64,000 bases of DNA. It comes from Bacillota bacterium (GTDB taxonomy: Bacteria > Bacillota > UBA4882 > UBA8346). Position 1 is the first letter of the stretch. Every line of letters begins with the position of its first letter. The notes below the pieces were generated by a model. That model ran no database searches, had not been told where the DNA came from, and worked only from the letters and a program-made list of their open reading frames with translations. Positions 17,801 to 25,529 of this stretch are shown one piece after another. The translations under genes were made by a program, and so were the position numbers. The DNA is taken from NCBI GenBank assembly GCA_023429995.1, contig JAEZCE010000014.1, positions 56,793 to 120,792 on the forward strand, given 5' to 3'.

Positions 17801-19916
17801 GGAAGATGAAACCGGTAATAAATATCTCTGTGCGTATGTAACTTCGGATAAAGAGCTTGAAACAACCGAATTAAAGAGATTCCTATCCCAATTTGTGCCT
17901 GACTATATGATACCGTCCTTCTTTATAAAACTAGACAAATTGCCGCTGACTCTAAATGGAAAACTGGATCGGAAAGCCCTGCCCCGCCCGGATGACATGG
18001 CTCATAATAGAGTTGATTATGTTGCGCCAAGAAATGAACTTGAAAAAACCTTATGCGGCATTTGGGCGCAGGTATTAAAAGTAGAGAAAGTGGGAATCGA
18101 TGATGATTTTCTTGAATTGGGCGGTAACTCCTTGCTTGCGATCATGCTGGAAGTAGAGATGGAAAAGGTTGAACTGTATATTAAGAATGCCGACATATTC
18201 AAGTACCGCACCATCCGAAAAATAGTGGCATTGCTCCGGGGAGAACCTGAATTGGAGGCCATGAAGGTCGAACTTAAGCCGCATATTATTGACAAAAAAC
18301 CGTTTAACGGAATCAAGTTGGATATAAAACCGGTCCATTACGATTTTTTGACTTGTTTGGAGGATATCGTAGTTTCAGTTGCACAATGGGCCGGGTATCG
18401 TTACGAGCTAGCCTTATCGGAAGTTTGGAGTTTCAATTTTAATCCGCCAAATAGCGAGGAGTATTATAGTCTGGGTGAATCTTTAGAGGTATTTGAGAAA
18501 GATTTGGAAGCCGATTTAGCTAAATACCACGGCATAAAAGTGATATTGAAAGAAGCAAACTCTTTCGCGGAATTTATTGAAGTTCTCCGCTTGGAATTAG
18601 AAAACGGCAGGCCGGTATTGGTATCAATGGATTCCTTTTTATGCCCGTGGGATTGGAATTTCCAGAAGCGCCACATCAGCCATACATTTTTGATTAGCGG
18701 ACTTGATGATAGTACCAGTTTATTGTATTGTTGCGACGGATTTTACCAAACTTACGGCATTATTTCAAAAGATGAACTGAAGAGTGGGTTTGATGCTTGG
18801 TATGGGACGTTTAGTTTGGAAGGCGCTGAAGAAATCCAGGTGAATTGGGGTCAAATTTTAGGGAATGCAATTCAGCAATTAAAAACAGATAATGGTTCGG
18901 TAAACGCTTTTAATTCGATGCGAAGATTTGCGGATGTTTTGGAAAATACCGCAGATATTCAAAATGAAATCCAGGGGTTTGAGGATAATTTATTTGAAGC
19001 GCCTTTCGTAAAAAAATTAGAAAAGATTGCTTATGGAAGGCGAAAATTTGCCAAGATGATGGATTATTTTGCCGAAGAGACCGGTTTGGAGGTTTTTGCC
19101 GGCTCGGCGGCTGATTTGGAAAGAGCAGCCTCTCAGTGGGCTAATGTTAGAGCACTTTTAATCAAAGAAGTCTTTTCCAAAGATGGTTCATTTAAAACAA
19201 GGGCTCTTGTGAAGATACGGGAGATTGCTGATTTGGAGGAAGATATCGCTAACCGGATAACCTGGGTTTACCGGAATAATATCAATGCTATGCAGTATTT
19301 TTCAAACCGCTATCAAACCCATTTTAATACGGTGAAAGCCGAAAACATATTCGCTACTTCTAAGATTGCCTTGAGTGATTTGACTCCATACTTTAATAAT
19401 AAAGCCTTTGGGAAATCGGTTTCAATAGATTGTCGGGCTGATTTAACGGGAACTGGGATTTATTTTCTGATGGAAAGCCCTCCTGGTGATGATATTTGGA
19501 AAGCAGGAGTGATGGAATTTAAAGTCCCCGATCTTTTAAAACAAGCTAATGACAATATATCCTGCAATGGGCAAAAGGTCAGAATTGGAAATGACGTCTA
19601 TCAGCGTATTATGATTTTAGGTTGCGCCGAATGGGGAAGCTTTAGTGATAAAATAATCGTCAATTATATAAATGGACAAGTTGAGGAGATAAATGTCAAG
19701 TTTACCGAATGGCTATATAAACCAATGTATGGCGAGATAATAGCCTGGGAAGGAAATGCGGTGGAAAGAATCGGCGATAATGCACAATTAATGGGAGCGC
19801 AAGTACATATGATAGCTCAAAAATATGATCTAAAATTACGAAATAAAATTGATTTTTTACAGTTGCCTGATTGTCCGGGAATGCATATTTTTGCAATTTC
19901 AGCGGTCTGCTCATAA
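14883..19916 (+). CDS. Last NRPS: docking-C-A(Ser)-PCP fused to a BtrH-like domain and a beta-sandwich
   Basis: Docking region (about 10-60), condensation domain with HHIISDG near 217, adenylation domain with YTSGSTGQPKG near 685, and a PCP with the less usual GGNSLLA near 1080. The code reads D-V-W-H-F-S-L-I-D-K, a good match to serine. No thioesterase or reductase follows. Instead, about 1145-1400 resembles the BtrH N-terminal family (papain/C39-like acyltransferases): Cys1158 in FLTCLEDI, NGRPVLVSMDSF, and His1264/His1267 in HISHTFLISG. A helical stretch follows, then about 1480-1677 looks like a galactose-binding-type beta-sandwich. BtrH moves an acyl group from a carrier protein to an aminoglycoside, so this domain may release the chain by transfer to an amine or sugar (inference). 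GGAGG precedes the ATG. Confidence 0.9.
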   Translation: MSLKFNNIIAKQPVAEWVSEMKAKHIKLWVEDESLRYKAPKGVVSDEILRDISARKSEIIEYIRAGDYQDLLSNPIPPAPEREYYPLSSPQRMMFVLSQIDKGSIAYNLTQILKISGNFDKNRLIKVIEQLIARHESLRTSFRLIKGEPAQIIDERVDFQLDYEEADWDTRLIDHLAREFVRPYDLSKPPLFRFKLLKIKSSEKPPWYLLIQDMHHIISDGVSEAVLVNEVNELYVGKSLPALKVQYKDYTLWQENLLASDKARAEKDFWLGQLGGQVPVLNLATDYPRPSSFTFQGDTLKSRIDQELSEGLYRLTRANKVTLFTVLLTAYNILLSKYTGQEDIVIGSPTAGRRHADLFNLIGVFVNTLALRNCPRPEISCCEFIREIGRNVIKAFDNQDYPFEKLVDELNIPRDPSRNPIFDAMFVLQNMDVKEVKVEGVEIFGYEYHPPMAQVDMTLIATESGQGIDLEFNYCTGLFKKETMTRLAGHYQNILREMVRNPEIKLADINMLSEEERRTILVDFNNTRAEYPREKTIQQLFEEQVKRTPEKIAVIFEGERLTYRELNAKANTLARVLRSKGVKRDSIVALLIERSLEMSVGIIAVLKAGGAYLPISPEYPEDRIRYMLEDSGATLLLTTNFIGDKLRCILNTINTVNLNEADLYQGDTTDLTSINASIDLAYIIYTSGSTGQPKGAMIEHRSLVNRLHWMQRSYPIGQSDVILQKTSYTFDVSVWELLWWSIEGAAVCFLRPGGEKEPQAIIEAIEKNGITTMHFVPSMLNTFLEYISELTDLDRLKSLKQVFASGEALTLKQVKQFNNLLYQKNGTKLHNLYGPTEATIDVSYFNCSTGEELAIVPIGKPIDNIELYILDRNNKLQPVGVPGELCIAGDGLARGYLNRRDLTAEKFVANPFRPSTLMYRTGDLAKWMLDGNIDYLGRLDHQVKIRGFRIELGEIETQLLKYGPVKEVAVIDREDETGNKYLCAYVTSDKELETTELKRFLSQFVPDYMIPSFFIKLDKLPLTLNGKLDRKALPRPDDMAHNRVDYVAPRNELEKTLCGIWAQVLKVEKVGIDDDFLELGGNSLLAIMLEVEMEKVELYIKNADIFKYRTIRKIVALLRGEPELEAMKVELKPHIIDKKPFNGIKLDIKPVHYDFLTCLEDIVVSVAQWAGYRYELALSEVWSFNFNPPNSEEYYSLGESLEVFEKDLEADLAKYHGIKVILKEANSFAEFIEVLRLELENGRPVLVSMDSFLCPWDWNFQKRHISHTFLISGLDDSTSLLYCCDGFYQTYGIISKDELKSGFDAWYGTFSLEGAEEIQVNWGQILGNAIQQLKTDNGSVNAFNSMRRFADVLENTADIQNEIQGFEDNLFEAPFVKKLEKIAYGRRKFAKMMDYFAEETGLEVFAGSAADLERAASQWANVRALLIKEVFSKDGSFKTRALVKIREIADLEEDIANRITWVYRNNINAMQYFSNRYQTHFNTVKAENIFATSKIALSDLTPYFNNKAFGKSVSIDCRADLTGTGIYFLMESPPGDDIWKAGVMEFKVPDLLKQANDNISCNGQKVRIGNDVYQRIMILGCAEWGSFSDKIIVNYINGQVEEINVKFTEWLYKPMYGEIIAWEGNAVERIGDNAQLMGAQVHMIAQKYDLKLRNKIDFLQLPDCPGMHIFAISAVCS

Positions 19917-20054
19917 TGATGCAGCGCACTCACCTCCACGTGATTTGTAGTTGTCTGTTATCTCAATACTTTAGTTTAAAAACAAAAATAGCTCAAAGGC
20001 AACAGTTTCATTCCGTTTTGTGCCTTGAGCGTAGCGAAAGGAATGGCTATAAAA

Positions 20055-21050
20055 ATGAATAATATACAATTACCGATTGCTAAGTCACCAATAATAGGTT
20101 ATCAATATTTGGCTTACCCTTTGACAATTTTAGCTAATGATAATGATTATTTACCTTGGTTTTTCAGTAATTATATACAGCTTATTTGGAACACGGATCT
20201 CAGTTCACTTTTAACTTTTTATTTTATTGATATGCAATATAATATACCATGGATTAATTATCAACTTTTTGAAAAAAATTTTTTGAAAAAGAACGCACTA
20301 GATCTTAATACTTTTATAATTAAATGCATAAATGATGGTTGGTATTTTTATTCTTCATTTGATGAATTTTTTGTTCCAGATAGAATGGAATATCAAAAAG
20401 GACATACTATCCATGATTTTATGATATATGGGTATAATCTTGAAAAAGGAATTTATTATATACTTGGTTTTAATAAAGATTTCATGTTTGACACAACGAT
20501 AATTACTTTTAAGCAATTTGAGGAAGCTTTTTCAGCAGGCATTGATGATAATTACGTTATTAAATTAATGAAAAAGAAGGAAAAATTTAGCTATAACTTT
20601 GATATGTATAATGTATTTGATTTGTTATCAGATTATTTCTATTCAAGAAACTCTTCAGCTAGGTATAGATATTTTATAAACCCGGAAGCGAATAAGGTTT
20701 TTGGAATGAATATTTATAAATATTTGTATGAATTTATTGAACTACTCCTTGATAATAAAATACCAAATGATATCCGACCATTGCACATTATCTATGAACA
20801 TAAAAAATGCATGAATCTACGATTCAAATATATGATAAATCATGGATTATTAAAAAAATGCGAAGAACTCAATGACCATTTTAATGAAATTGAAATAATA
20901 GCTCTTGATATAAGGGACAAGCAAATAAAATATTATTTCGACCACAACAACAAAAACATTAATCTAATTTTAGTGGGTATAAATAAAATTGAAAGCATGG
21001 AAAAAAACGCTATTGAAATTCTTTTAAATCAAATCGGGACACTATTATAG
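20055..21050 (+). CDS. Stand-alone BtrH-like protein, probably lacking the catalytic Cys
   Basis: About 331 residues, far richer in A+T than the NRPS genes before it. The middle resembles the BtrH-like domain at the end of the preceding NRPS: NDGWYFYSSFDEFF, then GHTIHDFMIYGYN and ILGF match the enzyme's DG/NG, D-x-F, H-x2-H and G-x-D/N positions. Where the NRPS domain has FLTCLE, this protein reads YLAYPL, so the presumed nucleophile seems missing. It may be a partner, a specificity subunit or a decayed paralogue. The C-terminal third is not recognised. The ATG at 20055 was preferred over an in-frame ATG at 20043, which has AAAGGA directly against it; AAAGGA is 12 bp from the chosen start, so the start is uncertain. 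Confidence 0.7.
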   Translation: MNNIQLPIAKSPIIGYQYLAYPLTILANDNDYLPWFFSNYIQLIWNTDLSSLLTFYFIDMQYNIPWINYQLFEKNFLKKNALDLNTFIIKCINDGWYFYSSFDEFFVPDRMEYQKGHTIHDFMIYGYNLEKGIYYILGFNKDFMFDTTIITFKQFEEAFSAGIDDNYVIKLMKKKEKFSYNFDMYNVFDLLSDYFYSRNSSARYRYFINPEANKVFGMNIYKYLYEFIELLLDNKIPNDIRPLHIIYEHKKCMNLRFKYMINHGLLKKCEELNDHFNEIEIIALDIRDKQIKYYFDHNNKNINLILVGINKIESMEKNAIEILLNQIGTLL

Positions 21051-21087
21051 AAGGTTAAGTTGGAAAATTTTCGAAGGGAGAATTGCT

Positions 21088-22242
21088 TTGAAAATAGGAT
21101 TTATTGCTTGTACTCTTAAACCAACAAACATTTTAGCCACAGGAGGGATAGAAGTTTTTATTTCACTCATGGCAAAAAAGCTAAGGGATAAAGGCCATGA
21201 AATCATTGTTTTTGGTAGCGGCGATTCACAAATCGAAGGTGTTAATTTAGTCAGGACATCCGACTTTTCTTTATTGGAGATCCAAAGACAGCTTGAACTT
21301 AAAGAAAACATGGAACTAAATTTTACTGAGAAATTTACCGCTGCAAATTCATTGAATATACGAAATATTTATTGCGCCAAAATGTATGAAAATCAGGTGG
21401 ATGTATTTCACGAAAACATTCCCTCCCCTATATTCACTTCATTGTGGAATTTATTTGACAAACCGGTGATTTCAACAATGCATGCACCTGTCCAGAGGTT
21501 TTTAAATTACGAATCCATATTTGATTTATACATTAACACTAAAATTACATACGTAGCTGTTTCCAAGTTCCAACAGAAGCTGTTCCCTACCCAGACACGT
21601 CATATCTATAATGGAATTGATATAAAAGATTATCCCGTGAACCAATATTGCAACCAACAAAAAATCATTTGGATTGGGAGGATAGATCCGAACACTCCAA
21701 AAGGACTTGATGACGCAATTACTGCTGCCAAGAACACCAAACATAATTTAGCTTTTGTTGGGTTTGTAGAAGTAATTGGTTATTATAAAGAAGCAATTGA
21801 ACCCTTATTAGACGCCACAATTCAAAGAGAAAAACAGTTTTCATCTTCAAGTGAAAAAGTAAATTTTTACCGAAGTGGCAAAGTTTCATTAATACCAATT
21901 CAATGGGAAGAACCATTTGGATTTACATTTATAGAATCTATGGCAGCGGGTACTCCGGTGATAGCGTATGCCCGTGGCTCTGCTCCTGAGATTATCAAGG
22001 ATGGGGAGACGGGATTTCTGGTTAACCCCTCTGAAAATGATATCCGGGGGAATTGGATCATTAAAGGATGTGGTATTAGAGGACTCTGTGAAGCAATCGA
22101 AAAAATTTATAACATACCGCAGGATGAATATTTAAAGATGCGTATCGATTGCAGAAAACATGTTGAAGAAAAGTTTACACTTGAGCAAATGGTTGATAAC
22201 TATGAAAAGCTTTACCTTGAAGTTGCCGCGAGTCACGAGTAA
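21088..22242 (+). CDS. Family 4 glycosyltransferase (GT-B fold)
   Basis: Retaining glycosyltransferase using a nucleotide sugar. The N-terminal domain has the GT4 glycine motif ATGGIEVFISLMAK near residue 20 and STMHAPVQR. The C-terminal donor-binding domain has IIWIGRIDPNTPKGLDDAI and the E-x7-E motif in EEPFGFTFIESMAAGTPVIA, followed by GSAPEIIKDGETGFLV. It starts with TTG at 21088, with GAAGGGAG about 7 bp upstream. It is the last gene on the + strand of the secondary-metabolite cluster, 37 bp after the BtrH-like gene. With the GT2 gene it suggests that the product carries at least one sugar, but it could also decorate cell-surface polymers. Confidence 0.9.
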   Translation: MKIGFIACTLKPTNILATGGIEVFISLMAKKLRDKGHEIIVFGSGDSQIEGVNLVRTSDFSLLEIQRQLELKENMELNFTEKFTAANSLNIRNIYCAKMYENQVDVFHENIPSPIFTSLWNLFDKPVISTMHAPVQRFLNYESIFDLYINTKITYVAVSKFQQKLFPTQTRHIYNGIDIKDYPVNQYCNQQKIIWIGRIDPNTPKGLDDAITAAKNTKHNLAFVGFVEVIGYYKEAIEPLLDATIQREKQFSSSSEKVNFYRSGKVSLIPIQWEEPFGFTFIESMAAGTPVIAYARGSAPEIIKDGETGFLVNPSENDIRGNWIIKGCGIRGLCEAIEKIYNIPQDEYLKMRIDCRKHVEEKFTLEQMVDNYEKLYLEVAASHE

Positions 22243-22527
22243 TATCAATATTTCATGGTGTTAATATGTTTGAGGTAAGGTAATAATTTTGAACAAAGGC
22301 CAGAAATGATAAGATTAATTCCATATATTTTTTCATGAGTAAAAAACTAATTTAAAGGTGATTCTAATGTAATGCTCAATGAAGCGAAAATATAAAAAAC
22401 GTGACATACGCACTACGTTACATATTTCGGTCAAACGGGAGACCGATTCCATGTTATCCGATAATTGTAGGTTGAGTTGGTACTGAAAAGGTTGTAGCAG
22501 AACCTTGATCTTTAAGAGTGGGCAAAT

Positions 22528-22713
22528 GTGATTATTTCAAACTCAAAGTCCTATATTTTAGGTACTTATCATGGATTGCCCAAAAAACACTTGGATGGAT
22601 TGGATGAATTCTGCTATCGCTTGAATCGGAGATTTTGCGAGCATTTGATATTTGGGAAACTGCTTAATGCTTGTGTTTCTGCTCCCAAAATTACTTATGC
22701 TGAGTTAACTTAA
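22528..22713 (+). pseudogene. C-terminal remnant of an IS1595 (ISXO2-like) transposase
   Basis: The 61 codons match the end of ISXO2-type transposases: GTYHGLPKKHL, DEFCYRLNRRF and LLNACVSAPKITYAELT. The catalytic DDE core is absent, and a short deletion sits between KKHL and LDEF, where family members have an extra three or so residues. No matching terminal repeats were found. It is a dead fragment at the border between the biosynthetic cluster and the xylan operon. Confidence 0.75.
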
Positions 22714-22939
22714 TAACCATATTATTTTTTCTACAAATCTATTACTATATGGATTAGTGACTACTTGCTTTTCGGCGTCTATCTCTCTGTTTAATCTATT
22801 GGCAAATAATCATAAATTATGATGCTATAGTTTATGCATCCAGAAAAGGTGGAAACTTAAATTTTTCCACCGACCTACTCTACGAAAATTTATTGGCATT
22901 GACAGGAGGAATTCTACTTCTTTGCTAGAAATAATATTC
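22714..22939. other. Non-coding remainder of the 22243-23213 gap
   Basis: Apart from the transposase remnant and the two operator palindromes, the 970 bp between the GT4 gene and the GH3 gene hold no convincing open frame. The sequence is A+T-rich and looks like degraded mobile-element DNA followed by the regulatory region of the xylan operon. No clear terminator after the GT4 gene was recognised. Confidence 0.5.
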
Positions 22940-22951
22940 ACAAACGTTTGT
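22940..22951. promoter_or_regulatory. LacI-family operator, distal copy
   Basis: Perfect 12-bp palindrome ACAAACGTTTGT, a typical LacI-family operator with a central CG. It lies about 270 bp before the GH3 gene and is centred 209 bp from a second copy, close to 20 helical turns, which would allow looping by a tetrameric repressor (inference). Confidence 0.65.
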
Positions 22952-23149
22952 TAAAAATCCTTTCGCTGCTTCCGTAGGAATTATCCTGTGGGATATGGCA
23001 ATTTCAAAAAAGCCAGAATTATCCAACGAAAAGGGATATGCATTATCAAGGAATCACGGCATCGATTCTTATAATCAGTTTTCATGATAAATTGAGAATA
23101 TGTCGGCTTCGGGTGAATAAATTGGTATTGAAAAAAATGGTCATCCTAA

Positions 23150-23159
23150 CAAACGTTTG
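23150..23159. promoter_or_regulatory. LacI-family operator, proximal copy
   Basis: Perfect 10-bp palindrome CAAACGTTTG in the context TAACAAACGTTTGCTG, 54 bp before the GH3 start codon. Placed close to the start, it would block transcription of the xylan operon when its regulator is bound. No lacI-type gene lies in the window, so the regulator is encoded elsewhere. Confidence 0.65.
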
Positions 23160-23213
23160 CTGAAAATATCTTCTTTCATGAATTTGTACATCTGATTACA
23201 TGGAGGGTTTCAA

Positions 23214-25388
23214 ATGTCGATTCAACCTGAGAATTATGATGAAACCTTAAGCTTTGAGGAACGGGCTAAAGATTTGGTATCAAGGATGACTTTGGACGAA
23301 AAAGTCAGTCAGATGGTTTATAATGCGCCGGCCATACCCAGGTTGGGCATTCCTTCTTATAATTGGTGGAATGAAGCGTTACATGGGGTTGCCCGCGCCG
23401 GAACCGCTACGGTTTTTCCGCAAGCCATCGGAATGGCGGCGACCTTTGATGAAAACTTAATTTATCAAGTCGCGGATATAATTTCAACGGAAGGCCGGGC
23501 CAAATATCATGAGGCCCAACGGAATAACGATCATGGCATCTATAAAGGGTTAACATTTTGGTCGCCAAATGTGAATATATTTCGTGATCCGCGTTGGGGT
23601 CGTGGCCATGAAACATATGGTGAAGATCCTTACTTGACCGGTAGGCTCGGGGTGGCATTTATCAAAGGACTTCAGGGAAACGATGGAGTTTACTTAAAAA
23701 CGGCGGCCTGCGCTAAGCATTTCGCCGTTCATAGCGGGCCGGAAGGCGAACGACATAGCTTTAATGCGGTGGTATCCGAGAAGGATTTGTGGGAAACTTA
23801 TCTTCCGGCTTTTAAAGAATGTGTGAAAGAAGCCAATGTGGCCGGAGTTATGGGCGCTTATAACCGTACCAACGGCGAGCCGTGTTGCGGGAGTGAAACG
23901 TTATTGCAAAAAATCCTCCGGGGAGATTGGGGTTTTAACGGATATATCACCTCGGATTGTTGGGCGATCAAAGATTTTCATGAGAACCATATGGTTACCA
24001 AAACCGCTCCGGAGTCGGTGGCCCTGGCTGTCAATAATGGTTGTGACTTGAACTGCGGTAATATGTATTTGAACTTGCTTCTGGCCCATCAAGAAGGTTT
24101 GGTTGATGAAGCGACCATCGATAAGGCTGTAATCCGTTTGATGTTCATTCGCATGAAACTGGGAATGTTTGATGCCCCGGAATGTGTTCCATATAGTGCA
24201 ATACCTTACGAAAAGAATGATTGTAAGGAACATCGCCAATTTGCCCTGGATGTTTCCAAAAAATCTTTGGTGCTGTTGAAAAATGCCGATCACATACTGC
24301 CCCTGGATAAATCCAAAATCAAATCGATTGGCGTTATAGGGCCCAACGCCGACAGCCGGGCTGCCCTCATGGGGAATTATTGCGGAACCGCTTCGCGTTA
24401 TGTGACGGTGCTGGAGGGAATTATTCAGGCTATTGGAGAACCTGTCCGGGTGTACTATAGCCAGGGATGTCATTTATATCAAGATAAAGTCGAAGGGCTG
24501 GGTGAGCCCAAAGACCGTTTTGCCGAGGCAGTCGCTGTTGCCCGGAAAAGTGATGCGGTTGTCATGTGTTTGGGGCTGGATGCTACAATTGAGGGAGAAC
24601 AAGGCGATACCTCCAACGAATACGCCAGTGGCGACAAAAACCATTTGAATTTGCCCGGACTGCAGCAAGAACTCCTTGAAACCGTATTTAAAGTTGGGAA
24701 ACCCGTTATTTTAGTTCTTCTTTCGGGAAGCGCCTTAGCGGTTACCTGGGCTGACACTCACATCCCCGCGATCATTCAAGCCTGGTATCCCGGAGCGGAA
24801 GGCGGGAAAGCAGTTGCTTCTTTGATATTCGGTGATTACAGTCCATCAGCGCGTTTACCGGTGACCTTTTACCGAAGTACCGAGGAACTGCCGGATTTTA
24901 AAGATTATTCAATGAATAACCGGACATACCGTTACATGAAGGGTGAAGCCCTTTATCCATTCGGATACGGCTTAAGCTATACCCGGTTTGAATATCGGGA
25001 ATTGAGACTGGCCGGGACCCAAATCAAGGCCGGTGAAAGTGCTTTTTGCAGTGTAAAAGTAAAAAATGCTGGCCGGTATCCGGCGGAAGAAACGGTCCAA
25101 TTATACCTGAAGGATTTGGAGGCCAGCGTGGTTGTTCCCAAGTGGCAATTGCGGGGGATCCGGAAAGTACTTCTTCAACCCGGTCAGGAGCAGGAAATTT
25201 CCTTTGAGATTACTCCCCGGTTGATGGCCCTCGTTAACGAGGAAGGAGAATGTATTTTGGAACCGGGCACATTTGAAGTTTATGTTGGGGGAAGCCAACC
25301 CGACGCCAGAAGTCAGGAACTAACCGGATTGAAAGTGTTGCGGGCAGGATTTGAGGTTGGGGGATCGCCGGTTGAAATTGAGTACTAA
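23214..25388 (+). CDS. GH3 beta-xylosidase / beta-glucosidase
   Basis: Splits terminal sugars from beta-linked oligosaccharides; the neighbours suggest xylo-oligosaccharides. The (alpha/beta)8 domain has NVNIFRDPRWGRGHETYGEDP near residue 125, and the nucleophile is Asp248 in ITSDCWAI. The second domain (about 340-580) and a C-terminal fibronectin III-like domain (VQLYLKDLEASVVVPKWQL) complete the standard three-domain GH3 layout at 724 residues. No signal peptide is present, so it acts inside the cell on imported oligosaccharides. A strong TGGAGGG site lies before the ATG. It is the first gene of the operon and lies just downstream of two LacI-type operators. Beta-glucosidase activity cannot be excluded. 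Confidence 0.92.
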   Translation: MSIQPENYDETLSFEERAKDLVSRMTLDEKVSQMVYNAPAIPRLGIPSYNWWNEALHGVARAGTATVFPQAIGMAATFDENLIYQVADIISTEGRAKYHEAQRNNDHGIYKGLTFWSPNVNIFRDPRWGRGHETYGEDPYLTGRLGVAFIKGLQGNDGVYLKTAACAKHFAVHSGPEGERHSFNAVVSEKDLWETYLPAFKECVKEANVAGVMGAYNRTNGEPCCGSETLLQKILRGDWGFNGYITSDCWAIKDFHENHMVTKTAPESVALAVNNGCDLNCGNMYLNLLLAHQEGLVDEATIDKAVIRLMFIRMKLGMFDAPECVPYSAIPYEKNDCKEHRQFALDVSKKSLVLLKNADHILPLDKSKIKSIGVIGPNADSRAALMGNYCGTASRYVTVLEGIIQAIGEPVRVYYSQGCHLYQDKVEGLGEPKDRFAEAVAVARKSDAVVMCLGLDATIEGEQGDTSNEYASGDKNHLNLPGLQQELLETVFKVGKPVILVLLSGSALAVTWADTHIPAIIQAWYPGAEGGKAVASLIFGDYSPSARLPVTFYRSTEELPDFKDYSMNNRTYRYMKGEALYPFGYGLSYTRFEYRELRLAGTQIKAGESAFCSVKVKNAGRYPAEETVQLYLKDLEASVVVPKWQLRGIRKVLLQPGQEQEISFEITPRLMALVNEEGECILEPGTFEVYVGGSQPDARSQELTGLKVLRAGFEVGGSPVEIEY

Positions 25389-25529
25389 TTACTGGTATTT
25401 ATAATGCGTGCTGGAAATAAAAACATATATGGAAAATGAAGGATATATTCGGGAGGTGAGGAATCCAAGCGAATGATGGTGGCATCGGTTTGAATTTGAT
25501 GAAAGAGAAAAGAATGGAGGAAAAGAAGG

